From: Pseudanabaena galeata CCNP1313
GTDB lineage: Bacteria; Cyanobacteriota; Cyanobacteriia; Pseudanabaenales; Pseudanabaenaceae
DNA length: 64,000 nt
Direction of reading: 5' to 3'
Assembly: GCF_029910235.1 (NCBI RefSeq)
Contig: NZ_CP112874.1
Coordinates: 4,268,501-4,332,500, forward strand
Shown one piece after another: positions 46,219 to 55,036 of the stretch (its first letter is position 1; the number at the start of each line of letters is the position of its first letter). The position numbers were made by a program, and so were the translations under genes. The notes beneath the pieces were generated by a model that saw nothing but the letters and a program-made list of their open reading frames with translations, ran no database searches and had not been told where the DNA came from.

Positions 46219-47904
46219 TTAGAACAAATCTAAATCAGTTACCGCACCTTTGCTGCTAGTCGAAACAAGGGTGGCATATTTTGCTAAAACCCCTTTAGTG
46301 TAGCGAGGAGCAGGAGCCTTCCAATTCGCACGACGGCTTGCTAGTTCCTCATCACTGACATTGAGTTGAATCAAGCGCTGATGGGCATCAATGGTGATCG
46401 AGTCGCCTTCCTTTACTAAGGCGATCGCCCCACCCACAAAAGCTTCAGGAGCAACGTGACCAACTACCATGCCGTAAGTACCACCAGAGAAACGTCCATC
46501 AGTAATTAAACCCACGGAATCTCCCAAACCAGCACCGATAATTGCACTTGTTGGCGCAAGCATTTCGCGCATCCCCGGACCACCCTTAGGTCCTTCGTAA
46601 CGAATGACCAGAATATCACCTGCATTGATCTTGTTAGCAAGAATCGCTGCAAGGGAATCTTCTTCTGATTCAAAAACGCGAGCAGGGCCAGTGATGATCG
46701 GATTCTTTACGCCCGAAATTTTGGCAACGGCTCCTTCTTCAGCAAGATTGCCTCTCAGAACGGCGAGATGTCCTTGCTTATACATAGGGCGATCCCAAGG
46801 GCGGATCACATCTTGATTAGCGCGAGGTTCATCAGGAATATCTTTGAGAACTTCCTCAACAGTTTGTCCAGTAATCGTGATGCAATCACCATGTAATAGA
46901 CCACGTACTAAGAGCATCTTCATCACTTGAGGAATACCACCTGCTTTGTGGAGGTCAGTGGCTACATACCTTCCTGATGGCTTAAGGTCACAGATTACGG
47001 GAACACGTTCACGAATACGCTCGAAATCATCGAGATTCCATTCCACACCTGCGGAATGGGCGATCGCTAAAAAGTGTAAGACAGCATTGGTTGAACCACC
47101 GACAGCCATAACTACGGAAATAGCGTTCTCAATCGATTTACGGGTGATGATATCGCGAGGTAATAGATTATTGCGAATTGCATTGACTAAAACCGTACCA
47201 GCAAGTTCTGTATTCGCGGCTTTTTCGGGCGCAACAGCCGACATGGTGGAGGAATACATCAAGCTCATACCCATGGCTTCAAATGCTGAAGACATGGTAT
47301 TTGCCGTATACATACCACCGCAGGAGCCAGCTCCGGGACAAGCATTGCGCTCAACTGAGTTGAGTCTGACTTCATCAATGCGACCTGCACTATATTGACC
47401 AACGGCTTCAAAGGAACTAACCACGGTCAAATCTTCGCCATCAAGATGTCCTGGTTCGATTGTGCCACCGTAGACAAATATAGCGGGAATATTCATTCTT
47501 GCCATTGCGATCATTGCCCCTGGCATATTCTTATCACAGCCGCCGATCGCCAAAATGCCATCCATACTCTGAGCGCTACAGGCGGTTTCGATCGAATCGG
47601 CAATTACATCACGGGACACAAGAGAATATTTCATTCCCTCAGTTCCCATGGAGATTCCGTCGCTAACGGTGATTGTGCCGAAAACTTGGGGCATCCCGTT
47701 ACCAGCGCGAATTCCTGCTTCAGCGCGGATTGCTAAGGGTGCAATTCCCATATTACAGGGGGTAATTGTGCTGTGGGCGCTTGCAACACCGACAATAGGT
47801 TTTGTAAAATCCGAGTCTTGGAAACCAACGGCGCGTAACATGGCGCGGTTAGGCGATCGCTGAACGCCTTCGGTAATTGCACGACTTCTGCGATTGTCGG
47901 ACAT
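46219..47904 (-). CDS. ilvD: Dihydroxy-acid dehydratase
   Basis: Third common step of valine and isoleucine synthesis, an Fe-S dehydratase. 561 aa. The cluster cysteines appear in [21 protein letters not shown] and [60 protein letters not shown] is also conserved. Full length, with start [28 protein letters not shown] as in other cyanobacteria. Confidence 0.97.
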   Translation of the reverse strand: MSDNRRSRAITEGVQRSPNRAMLRAVGFQDSDFTKPIVGVASAHSTITPCNMGIAPLAIRAEAGIRAGNGMPQVFGTITVSDGISMGTEGMKYSLVSRDVIADSIETACSAQSMDGILAIGGCDKNMPGAMIAMARMNIPAIFVYGGTIEPGHLDGEDLTVVSSFEAVGQYSAGRIDEVRLNSVERNACPGAGSCGGMYTANTMSSAFEAMGMSLMYSSTMSAVAPEKAANTELAGTVLVNAIRNNLLPRDIITRKSIENAISVVMAVGGSTNAVLHFLAIAHSAGVEWNLDDFERIRERVPVICDLKPSGRYVATDLHKAGGIPQVMKMLLVRGLLHGDCITITGQTVEEVLKDIPDEPRANQDVIRPWDRPMYKQGHLAVLRGNLAEEGAVAKISGVKNPIITGPARVFESEEDSLAAILANKINAGDILVIRYEGPKGGPGMREMLAPTSAIIGAGLGDSVGLITDGRFSGGTYGMVVGHVAPEAFVGGAIALVKEGDSITIDAHQRLIQLNVSDEELASRRANWKAPAPRYTKGVLAKYATLVSTSSKGAVTDLDLF

Positions 47905-47986
47905 AGTTCACTTCTCTGCTATTAGCTTTATAAACTAAAACATTTTAGAATTTTTAGACACTAGAAAATACGTTTGAGTGAAAGTA

Positions 47987-48406
47987 ATGTTTTCAGATGA
48001 AGAAATTTCTCAACTAGCCGCAGAAATTGATGCTCAATTATTGGAGGTGCGATCGCTATCTGGTGATGCGTCTCTAAAATCTGGTGATAAAGAGGCACAA
48101 CTAGTTAAGCAAAATCAGGCGATCGCGACAGTCACTAAGGAACCAGCAAAGAGTTTTTTACAAAAGTTTTGGAAAGCATCCAAGGCGGATCTTTGTGAGG
48201 AAGATGGAGTGCTGTATAAGCAATGGAAGAAGTGGGGCGATCTGGATAATAAGGAGACAATTTCTAAGTTTGGTGGGTTGCTTGCAGGTATGGGCTTTTC
48301 AGGAGAATTTATCACGCCGATAGTGGTATCTGTTTCGGTGATTGTTTTGCATATTGGGGTGAAGGCTTTTTGTGATGAATATGGCGATCGCAAGGAAAAT
48401 TCGTAA
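47987..48406 (+). CDS. Small membrane protein upstream of the CHAT gene
   Basis: 139 aa from ATG 47987 (a GTG at 47978 is also in frame). A charged, helical N-terminal half (FSDEEISQLAAEIDAQLLEV) and a Lys/Trp-rich middle (FLQKFWKASKADL..YKQWKKWGDL) precede one hydrophobic segment near residues 100-125 (FITPIVVSVSVIVLHIGVKAFC). Not recognised. Its place directly before a CHAT protease gene makes it a candidate partner, substrate or membrane effector, as in other CHAT systems. That is inference. Confidence 0.6.
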   Translation: MFSDEEISQLAAEIDAQLLEVRSLSGDASLKSGDKEAQLVKQNQAIATVTKEPAKSFLQKFWKASKADLCEEDGVLYKQWKKWGDLDNKETISKFGGLLAGMGFSGEFITPIVVSVSVIVLHIGVKAFCDEYGDRKENS

Positions 48407-48417
48407 AATTAAAATTG

Positions 48418-48601
48418 TGTAGGGGCAAAGCATTCCCACAGAAATCTTTGTGTTTTTAGACTATTTTAATTTGGGAATGCTTTGCCCTAAACTCTCAACG
48501 CAGGGACAACTTATCGGTTAATGCGAAAAGGGTTTAGCATTTGCATTTTGAGATTATTGTGGGAAATATAAAAATATTGGCGCAAATGCTAAACCCCTAC
48601 A
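48418..48601. repeat. Nested palindromic repeat, GTAGGGGC family
   Basis: Outer ends are TGTAGGGG / CCCCTACA. Inside are two hairpins: GGGCAAAGCATTCCCA..TGGGAATGCTTTGCCC and GGTTTAGCATTTGC..GCAAATGCTAAACC. It lies between the small membrane protein gene and the CHAT gene, so they may not share one transcript. Confidence 0.65.
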
Positions 48602-48655
48602 AGTTTGTTGTTATAAATCATTCATGGCGATCGCCATTAACAACGAGGTTGATTG

Positions 48656-51600
48656 ATGATTGAGCTAAATGTGCGGTTTACGAGTAGCGATCGCTTTGTG
48701 ATCAAGTTCGACGATCGCGAGACGGATGCTTTGGAATTTGTAGCGCCTGTGAATGATAGCGATCGCGCTGAGATTCGCTGGTATTTGGAGAGCTATGCGG
48801 CGCATTACATGATGGATGTGGACGATCGCAGGGCAGAGAGGATTGAGGCGCAATTGCCTGAGTGGGGCAAGGCTTTGTTTGAGGCGATTTTTGGCGATCG
48901 GGCGGCGGCGAGGATATTTAATGATTTTCAGGACGATCAAGAACGGGGCAAGATTTTAACCATTGGTGCAAGTCATCCGCTTATTTTGTCTTTGCCTTGG
49001 GAATTGTTGCGCGATCCGACGGGGACTTATTTGCTGCATGACAATCCGCGTATTGCGATCAGGCGGAAGTTTGCGGGTGTGGGTGGTGGACGCAGGGCGG
49101 CACAGGTAAAACCTAAAGATCAAGTACGGGTGTTGATGGTGGTCAGTCGTCCCAGTGATGCGGGGTTTCTCGATCCGAGGGCGGAGGGGTTGGCATTGTT
49201 GGAAGCGATCGGTGATGTGCGCGAACACTCCGTGGCGCTGCGCGAGCGCGTAGCCGTAGAATTTTTGCGTCCTGCGACTTTGGATAAGTTGATCGATCGC
49301 TTAGAAGATGATCGCTTGCCTGCGGTGGATATTGTGCATTTTGATGGACATGGGGCGTTTGATCCTGATGGTAGGTTGCATGAACGGGCAAAGATGAGTG
49401 ATCCTGTTGCCGCGACTAAGGCGGATGCAACGGCGGCGGCGAATACGGGCTATTTGTTGTTTGAGGATGGTGATGGCAAATCGGCGCTGATTACAGCGGA
49501 AACTTTGGGGGATATGCTGAATCGGCAAAGGGTGAGTGCAATTATTTTGTCGGCTTGTCAGTCGGCGGCGGTCGGTGGTGATGATGCTTTGGGTAGTGTA
49601 GCAGCGCGGTTGACTCAGGCGGGGATGCCATCGGTATTGGCGATGCAATATTCGGTGTTGGCGGTGACGGCGCGGCAGTTGTTTGGTAAGTTTTATGGCT
49701 TTTTGCTGCGGGGTCAGGGTGTGGGTGAGGCGTTGGAAAATGCGCGGCGGGATCTGTATCTGAATAAGGAAAGGGGCGATCGCCCAAGGGGTAAGGAACG
49801 GGTGGTTTTGAAGGTACAGGATTGGTTCTTACCTGCTTTGTATCAGGTGGGGAATGATGGGGCGTTATTCAACCCTCACCCCCAGCCCCTCTCCCAAGGG
49901 GCGAGGGGAGAAATTAGCCCTCACCCCCAGCCCCTCTCCCAAGGGGCGAGGGGAGAAAGAGGGGAAAGGGGAGATGGAGAAGAGAATCCAGATCTCTTGT
50001 CCCCCTCTCCCAGAGGTAGAGGGGCTAGGGGTGAGGGCAATCTACGTGAATTGCAGGAGGCGGGTTTTTGGGGTAGGTCGCGAGAATTGTGGGCGATCGA
50101 GAGGGCGTTTGTGCGGGGGACGCGGCGAATTACGATTTCGGGGTTTGGGGGGATGGGGAAAACCTATCTGGCTGAGGAGGCGGGGCGGTGGCTATTGCGG
50201 ACGGGGATGTTTGCGCGGGTGTGTTTTATCAGTTTTGCGGATTTTCAGGGTGTCGATCCTGTGAGTTATGCGGTGAGTGTGTTGGCGACGGTGTTGGATA
50301 CCAATTTGATCGATGGGGCGGCGGCGACTAGTGCGCTAAGGGAACAGGCTGTATTGGTGATTTTGGATAATTTGGAGACTTTGAGATCCCCCCTAACCCC
50401 CCTTGTAAAGGGGGGCAAAGAAGAAGATTCCGATCAAGCCCCCCTTTCTAAGGGGGGTAGGGGGGATCAAAGCCTACAAAGTTTAGAAGGAACTCAAGCC
50501 CCCCTTAGTAAGGGGGGTAGGGGGGATCAAGCCCTGCTCGACATCGCAAAAGAATGGTCGGAGGCGGGAAATAGTCGGGTGTTGCTGACGACGAGGGTGG
50601 CGGATTTGCAGCATCCTGATTATCCTAATCAGGGGAGTTTGAAGCATATTCCTTTGCCGTTGCGGGGTTTGTCGGAGGGTGATGCGCTGGACTATTTCCA
50701 GAGTTTGATTAAGTTGCCACCAGAGCCGCAGTTTGGGTTGCCGCCCCGTGAGGGTTTGTTGGAGTTGTTTGGGTTGCTGGACTGTCATCCTTTGTCGTTG
50801 GGGTTGTTGGCGGGGCAATTGAAGCAAAGAAGGGCGCTAGAGGTGCATCGGGAGTTAGCGCAGTTAGTGGCGGATACTCCTAATAATGCTTTGCTGGCTT
50901 CGCTGAATCTGTCGGTGAGTCGGCTCGATCCTCAAGCACAGGAATGGATTAAGCGGTTGGGAGTGTTTCAGGGTGGAGCATTGGAAGTTAATTTACTAGA
51001 GATTACGGAAATTGCGGAAACGGAATGGCATGAACTCAGAACACAGCTAGAGGCAACGGGACTGATACAGTCAGAATCTTTGAGTCATTTGGGTGTGGGT
51101 ATGCCTTTTCTCAAGTTTCATCCGACCCTTGCCCCTGCGATATGGTCACGACTGACCGAACTCGAACAACAGCAACTCCTCATCCGCCATCGACAACGCT
51201 ATTACCAACTGTCGAGTTATTTGTATGGTGAGGATAGTAAAAATCCCTTTGCAGTGAGAGCCATAGCCCAACGGGAACTGCCGAATCTGCTCTATGCCGT
51301 GCGGGGCAGCATCGCCGCAGGTGAAGACTTTGCGGTGAATTTTGTGGATAACGTTAACCGCTTCTTGTTTGTCTTCGGGCTGAATCAAGATCGAGAAAAT
51401 TTGACAGAAATGGCGCAACATATCGGCGGTGAGGTTGGCTCCCAAACTTGGTTTATGACGCGCAGTAATACAGGCGAACAGTTATGGAATGCAGGACGCT
51501 ATGCCGAAGCCAAGGCGGTGTTTCAGGAGATTTTGGCAGGCTTGGGCGCGACTCCTAGTTTTAACAAATGTACAATACTTGTCAATCTTGGACGTTGCTA

Positions 51601-52663
51601 TAAGGCAGTAGGAAATCTACAATTTGCAAAAGAAGCTTACCTTGATGGATTAACAGTTGCAGCAAAACTTGAGCAATCTAAAGGCGTACAGCAAAAGATC
51701 GGAGTATTACAGGCAGACTTAGCAGATGTGTTGAGTGATATGGGGGACTACGATCGCGCCCGTGAGTCCTACGAGGAATCGTTAGCGATTAAGAAAGAAA
51801 TTGGAGGCTCTTTCCGAGAGGAAGCCGTTGTCCAAGTGCAACTAGGAACCTTAGCACTGTTGCAGAACAACCTCACCGAAGTCGCCCAACGCTATCAAGA
51901 AGCACTGAAAATCTTTCAGCAACTCAACGAACCCGCATCAGAAGCAACTGTATGGCATCAGTTGGGCATGACCTTTGAAAAATCGCGTCAATGGGAAGCC
52001 GCAGAGCAAGCCTATCGCCAGTCCGCCCAGATTAGTGAAGCGCAGGGTGATTTAACAAGGGCAGTAATGACTTGGAATCAGTTGGCGATCGTGAGCGAAG
52101 GTGCGGGGAAACTGACGGAGGCGGAGGCATGGTGGCAGAAAGTGATCGCGGCAGATCGAAAACAGAGCGATCACACTCTGCTATGTGGACATCTCAATAA
52201 CCTTGCCAATCTCCTCCAACAAGATTACGATCGTCTCAACGAAGCCCAACAATTAGCCGAAGAGTCCCTAGCCATTAAGCAAACCCTCGATCCTGCGGCG
52301 GCTAATATTTGGAATACTTACGGGATTTTGGCAGAGATTAGCGATAAACAAGGCGATCCAGCCAAAGCGAAGGAATATCGCCGCCTTTCTCGCACCGCCC
52401 GCGCCAACTTTGCAGGCACTGAGTACGAGCTACGCAAACACGCCCAGCTTATCGAGGGTGTAGTGAGAGCAGTTGACGATGCCGAGGTCAGACAGCAATT
52501 AGAGCCAATTTTAGAAAACAGGATCTCGAATGGTTGGCAAAATCTCATCGCAGCAATTCAGCAAATTCTCAACGGAGAACGCGATGAAGATATTCTCTGC
52601 GAAAGATTGGATATAAGAGAGTCTCAAATTGTCCTTGCCATCCTTGGACAAGTAAAAAGGTAA
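48656..52663 (+). CDS. CHAT protease - NTPase - TPR protein
   Basis: 1335 aa from ATG 48656, with GAGG about 8 nt upstream. Residues 1-395 are a CHAT caspase-like domain with the catalytic dyad His232 (VHFDGHG) and Cys301 (LSACQS). A repeat-encoded linker (about 405-463) follows. An NB-ARC/NACHT-like NTPase has P-loop ISGFGGMGKTYLAEE (about 497-510) and Walker B AVLVILDNLE (about 566). About 50 residues of repeat-encoded sequence lie right after Walker B. The C-terminal 450 residues are TPR repeats (NAGRYAEAKAVFQEIL, MGDYDRARESYEESLAIKKE and more). This is the architecture of bacterial NLR-like immune receptors. No trans-membrane segment is seen. Confidence 0.93.
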   Translation: MIELNVRFTSSDRFVIKFDDRETDALEFVAPVNDSDRAEIRWYLESYAAHYMMDVDDRRAERIEAQLPEWGKALFEAIFGDRAAARIFNDFQDDQERGKILTIGASHPLILSLPWELLRDPTGTYLLHDNPRIAIRRKFAGVGGGRRAAQVKPKDQVRVLMVVSRPSDAGFLDPRAEGLALLEAIGDVREHSVALRERVAVEFLRPATLDKLIDRLEDDRLPAVDIVHFDGHGAFDPDGRLHERAKMSDPVAATKADATAAANTGYLLFEDGDGKSALITAETLGDMLNRQRVSAIILSACQSAAVGGDDALGSVAARLTQAGMPSVLAMQYSVLAVTARQLFGKFYGFLLRGQGVGEALENARRDLYLNKERGDRPRGKERVVLKVQDWFLPALYQVGNDGALFNPHPQPLSQGARGEISPHPQPLSQGARGERGERGDGEENPDLLSPSPRGRGARGEGNLRELQEAGFWGRSRELWAIERAFVRGTRRITISGFGGMGKTYLAEEAGRWLLRTGMFARVCFISFADFQGVDPVSYAVSVLATVLDTNLIDGAAATSALREQAVLVILDNLETLRSPLTPLVKGGKEEDSDQAPLSKGGRGDQSLQSLEGTQAPLSKGGRGDQALLDIAKEWSEAGNSRVLLTTRVADLQHPDYPNQGSLKHIPLPLRGLSEGDALDYFQSLIKLPPEPQFGLPPREGLLELFGLLDCHPLSLGLLAGQLKQRRALEVHRELAQLVADTPNNALLASLNLSVSRLDPQAQEWIKRLGVFQGGALEVNLLEITEIAETEWHELRTQLEATGLIQSESLSHLGVGMPFLKFHPTLAPAIWSRLTELEQQQLLIRHRQRYYQLSSYLYGEDSKNPFAVRAIAQRELPNLLYAVRGSIAAGEDFAVNFVDNVNRFLFVFGLNQDRENLTEMAQHIGGEVGSQTWFMTRSNTGEQLWNAGRYAEAKAVFQEILAGLGATPSFNKCTILVNLGRCYKAVGNLQFAKEAYLDGLTVAAKLEQSKGVQQKIGVLQADLADVLSDMGDYDRARESYEESLAIKKEIGGSFREEAVVQVQLGTLALLQNNLTEVAQRYQEALKIFQQLNEPASEATVWHQLGMTFEKSRQWEAAEQAYRQSAQISEAQGDLTRAVMTWNQLAIVSEGAGKLTEAEAWWQKVIAADRKQSDHTLLCGHLNNLANLLQQDYDRLNEAQQLAEESLAIKQTLDPAAANIWNTYGILAEISDKQGDPAKAKEYRRLSRTARANFAGTEYELRKHAQLIEGVVRAVDDAEVRQQLEPILENRISNGWQNLIAAIQQILNGERDEDILCERLDIRESQIVLAILGQVKR
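49869..50038 (+). repeat. In-frame palindromic repeats in the CHAT gene linker
   Basis: Two direct copies of a CCTCACCCCCAGCCCCTCTC..GGGGCGAGGGG unit, about 52 bp apart, and an inverted third copy (CCCTCTCCCAGAGG..GGGTGAGGG). They are translated as PHPQPLSQGARGE twice, then LLSPSPRGRGARGEG. The same kind of sequence is normally intergenic in cyanobacteria. Here it separates CHAT and NTPase without breaking the frame. Confidence 0.85.
50383..50535 (+). repeat. In-frame GGGGG-rich repeats after Walker B of the NTPase
   Basis: One CCCCCCTAACCCCCCTTGTAA-type unit and two near-identical CAAGCCCCCCTT..AAGGGGGGTAGGGGGG units, translated SPLTPLVKGG and twice QAPLSKGGRGDQ. The same palindrome type (CCCCTTAAAAAGGGGG) is intergenic at 12900-13140. 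The insertion lies inside the ATPase core, between Walker B and the next strand. Confidence 0.85.
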
Positions 52664-52861
52664 AAGTAAAAAGTAAAAAGGAAATGCCCAGATCTCCGAC
52701 TTTTTCTTTGCTATCAAAGGGGATTTGTGCATTCACAAAAAAAGTCGGAGATCTAAATCTCTGCTACGGTATCAAGTAAAAGGGAAAAAGGAAAAAGGAA
52801 AAATTGGAGGTAAAGATCAAGTAAAAAGGTAAAAGGTAAAAGGAAAAACTGGAGATGAATT
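52664..52861. repeat. Purine-rich short tandem repeats and inverted repeat
   Basis: Runs of AAGTAAAAAGG / GGAAAAAGGAAAA-type heptamers (52664-52682 and 52775-52850) flank a perfect inverted repeat AGATCTCCGACTTTTT (52690-52705) with its complement at 52739-52754. Similar heptamer tracts are known between genes in filamentous cyanobacteria. No gene is seen. Confidence 0.6.
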
Positions 52862-53077
52862 ATGGAAACCATCAGCTTTGAAGTCGAGCCAGAAATTGCT
52901 AGAGCCTATAGAGCATTCAAACCACAGAGCCAGCAACAATTTCAAGCACTAATGACATCTATCTTGAAACGTTCATTAGAAGAATCCTTAGAAGATATAG
53001 TAGCCGATCTTAGAGACGAAGCCCAAGCCAACGGACTAACCCCAGAAATACTAGAGAAACTTCTAGAAGATGAATAA
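52862..53077 (+). CDS. Antitoxin of a PIN toxin pair
   Basis: 71 aa: METISFEVEPEIARAYRAFKPQSQQQFQALMTSILKRSLEESLEDIVADL..LTPEILEKLLEDE. Short N-terminal strand and helices resemble ribbon-helix-helix style antitoxins, with a C-terminal acidic helix. The gene overlaps the downstream PIN toxin gene by 8 bp. GGAGATGAATT precedes the ATG. Confidence 0.8.
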   Translation: METISFEVEPEIARAYRAFKPQSQQQFQALMTSILKRSLEESLEDIVADLRDEAQANGLTPEILEKLLEDE

Positions 53078-53484
53078 CCTACGCTTTGTCCTCGAAACAA
53101 ACGTCCTTATCAGTAGTATCTTGAGCAAAAATACACCACCTCAAAAACTATTTGATTACAGCATGGCTCATGGAATTATCTTAATGTCAGAAGCCACAGT
53201 CACAGAAATAACCGAAGTCCTCACCCGTAAAAAATTTGATCGTTATGCCCCATTAGTCAAACGCTCAAAATTTTTGCAAACCCCTAGCATCCAAAATAGA
53301 AGTGATCGAGATTACTGAGTCAATAACCATCTGTCGCGATCGCAAAGACGATAAATTTCTAGAATTAGCCATAAATCGCAAAGCTGACTATTTGATTACA
53401 GGCGATCGCGATTTGCTCGTTCTCCATCCCTTTAGAAATATCCAGATTCTCACCCCAGCCGACTTCCTAACCCAAATTCTCTAA
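53070..53484 (+). pseudogene. PIN-domain toxin, frameshifted
   Basis: Frame 1 (53070 on) reads RFVLETNVLISSILSKNTPPQKLFDYSMAHGIILMSEATVTEITEVLTRKKFDRY..KFLQT, then leaves the family. Frame 3 from 53284 continues LASKIEVIEITESITICRDRKDDKFLELAINRKADYLITGDRDLLVLHPFRNIQILTPADF. Removing one C from the run at 53281-53284 joins the two. The catalytic DDKFLELA and TGDRDLL are in the disconnected part. The first PIN Asp is Glu (LETN). Confidence 0.9.
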
Positions 53485-53540
53485 GATGGCACAAGTCCAA
53501 AAACAAATAACATCTCAGCAAAACTATATTGCTCAACGCA

Positions 53541-53697
53541 GCTACAGTGTACACACAAGTCGGACTTACCCCCTTTAATTCCCCCTTGGAAAGGGGGAAG
53601 ACTAGAAATCTTGTTCCCTCCCCTTTGCTAGGGGAGCGTTAGGGTGGGGTAATTTCTTTGATTTCACACACAAACTGAGATGTGTGTACACAGTAGC
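53541..53697. mobile_element. 157-bp element, GTGTACACACAAGTC family
   Basis: Left end GCTAC-A-GTGTACACACAAGTC, right end GATGTGTGTACAC-A-GTAGC. The interior is CCCCCTTT..AAAGGGGG palindromes. Same family as the nested element at 12956-13120. It occupies half of the 335-bp gap before the lipoprotein gene. Confidence 0.7.
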
Positions 53698-53819
53698 GGG
53701 GGATCGTTTGCAAAATCAACAAACCCTGCAACTGATTTCTGCCTAGTGATATAAACACCAAAACATTTTAGAATTTTTAGACACTCGAATAATCACCTTG
53801 GACTATCGGCAATTACCAA

Positions 53820-54281
53820 ATGCAACTTCAAACGCAATTTTCTAAGCACTTGTCTGATCGTTTGCCAACTCATCTCAATCGTCGCGCAGCCTTTGGCTCA
53901 ATGGCTCTGACCATCGGACTCGTTCTCAATGGTTGTGGAGAAAGTAAGATTTCTCAATGTAACAAAGTTGTTACGATTGCTAATAAAACTAATGCTCTGG
54001 CGGTTCCCAAGGATCTTACAGGCTTCGACTCATTCGCTGAAAATATCGATCAAATTCGCACAGAAGTACAGGCGATCGCGGTTCAAGACTCAAAGCTTAA
54101 GGAATTGCAAACACAGTTACTAGGTGTATATGGTGATGCTTCTCAAGCTCTAAAGGGACAAGTAAAAGCGTCCGAGGCTAAAGATGCCAATGCGATGACT
54201 AAAGCCACGCAAGATTTAGAAACTGCATCAACTAAGGAAAGTGAGATTGTTGATCAAATTAATGCTTTATGTACCAAATAG
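53820..54281 (+). CDS. Putative lipoprotein
   Basis: 153 aa. An N-terminal signal (RRAAFGSMALTIGLVLNGC) ends in a lipobox LNGC near residue 39, so the mature protein would be lipid-anchored at Cys. The mature part is helical and charged (FAENIDQIRTEVQAIAVQDSKLKELQTQLLGVYGDASQALKGQ) with two more cysteines (SQCNK, ALCTK) that may pair. No family is recognised. Confidence 0.65.
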   Translation: MQLQTQFSKHLSDRLPTHLNRRAAFGSMALTIGLVLNGCGESKISQCNKVVTIANKTNALAVPKDLTGFDSFAENIDQIRTEVQAIAVQDSKLKELQTQLLGVYGDASQALKGQVKASEAKDANAMTKATQDLETASTKESEIVDQINALCTK

Positions 54282-54282
54282 A

Positions 54283-54318
54283 AGATAAGGAGGAGCGCAA
54301 AGCGCTCCTCCTTATTTT
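54283..54318. terminator. Bidirectional terminator of lipoprotein gene and tadA
   Basis: AGATAAGGAGGAGCGC-AAA-GCGCTCCTCCTTATTTT between two converging genes. The stop codon of tadA is inside the right arm. Confidence 0.8.
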
Positions 54319-54776
54319 CTGAGATTCTGAAACCAAACCTGCAATAATTCTTGGCATTCTCTTTCGCGGATTCCTGCGATCGCCTCTAGCTTGTGAAAAG
54401 ACACAGGACTATCAGGCAAATTAGCCACGGTACGAACTGCTCCTGCTTTAGGATCGTCAGCACCATAGACTAGAGTGCTAATCCGCGCCTGCAAAATTGC
54501 CCCCGCACACATCGGACAGGGTTCTAAAGTCACATATAAAGTGCATCCGTTTAAATGCCAATCCTGTAATACTCGCGCCGCCTCACGAATCGCTACTATT
54601 TCTGCATGGGCAGTGGGATCTTGATCGCGTTCTTTACGGTTTACCCCAGTGGCGATCGCTTCTCCTAGACTATTCACAATTACCGCCCCCACAGGAATTT
54701 CCCCAAAATTCCCTGCATCTTTTGCCAAGGCGATCGCCTGATCCATCCAAATTTGATGCACTTCTAAATTTTTCAT
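54312..54776 (-). CDS. tadA: tRNA-specific adenosine deaminase
   Basis: Converts A34 to inosine in tRNA-Arg(ACG). 154 aa with zinc and catalytic residues in DPTAHAEIVAIREA (HAE) and TLEPCPMCAGAILQARI (PCxxC). ARISTLVYGADDPKAGA is conserved. Normal length. Confidence 0.95.
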   Translation of the reverse strand: MKNLEVHQIWMDQAIALAKDAGNFGEIPVGAVIVNSLGEAIATGVNRKERDQDPTAHAEIVAIREAARVLQDWHLNGCTLYVTLEPCPMCAGAILQARISTLVYGADDPKAGAVRTVANLPDSPVSFHKLEAIAGIRERECQELLQVWFQNLRK

Positions 54777-54820
54777 CGTTTATGGCTTATCAAAACCCCA
54801 AAAATTATCGACGGCGTATC

Positions 54821-54942
54821 AGCAATTCTCATTATGAAACCGATTTTGGTGTTTCTAGCGCCTTTGGCGCTAGAAACACCAAAATCGGTTTTTTGAAAAA
54901 GTAAAGGCTTTCAAAAAACCGATTTTTACAATTAGAATTGCT
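54821..54942. repeat. 122-bp palindromic repeat upstream of metG
   Basis: Outer ends are AGCAATTCT / AGAATTGCT. Inside is a 25-bp-arm perfect hairpin (54838-54890: AACCGATTTTGGTGTTTCTAGCGCC and complement) and a second AAAACCGATTTTT segment. Related fragments occur near 1119-1150, 7318-7350 and 7595-7625. Confidence 0.65.
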
Positions 54943-55036
54943 AGCGGCATATCGAGCCATCGATAATTTTTGGGTTTAATGTTACATTTACCACCATTTT
55001 TTTGCAAAATGGTATTAGTCCTGAATTGAGTTACCC

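Noticed and set aside
49869-50535. Repeats in the CHAT gene as a sign of a pseudogene
   Set aside because: The frame stays open over the full 1335 aa and the CHAT, P-loop and TPR motifs on both sides are intact.
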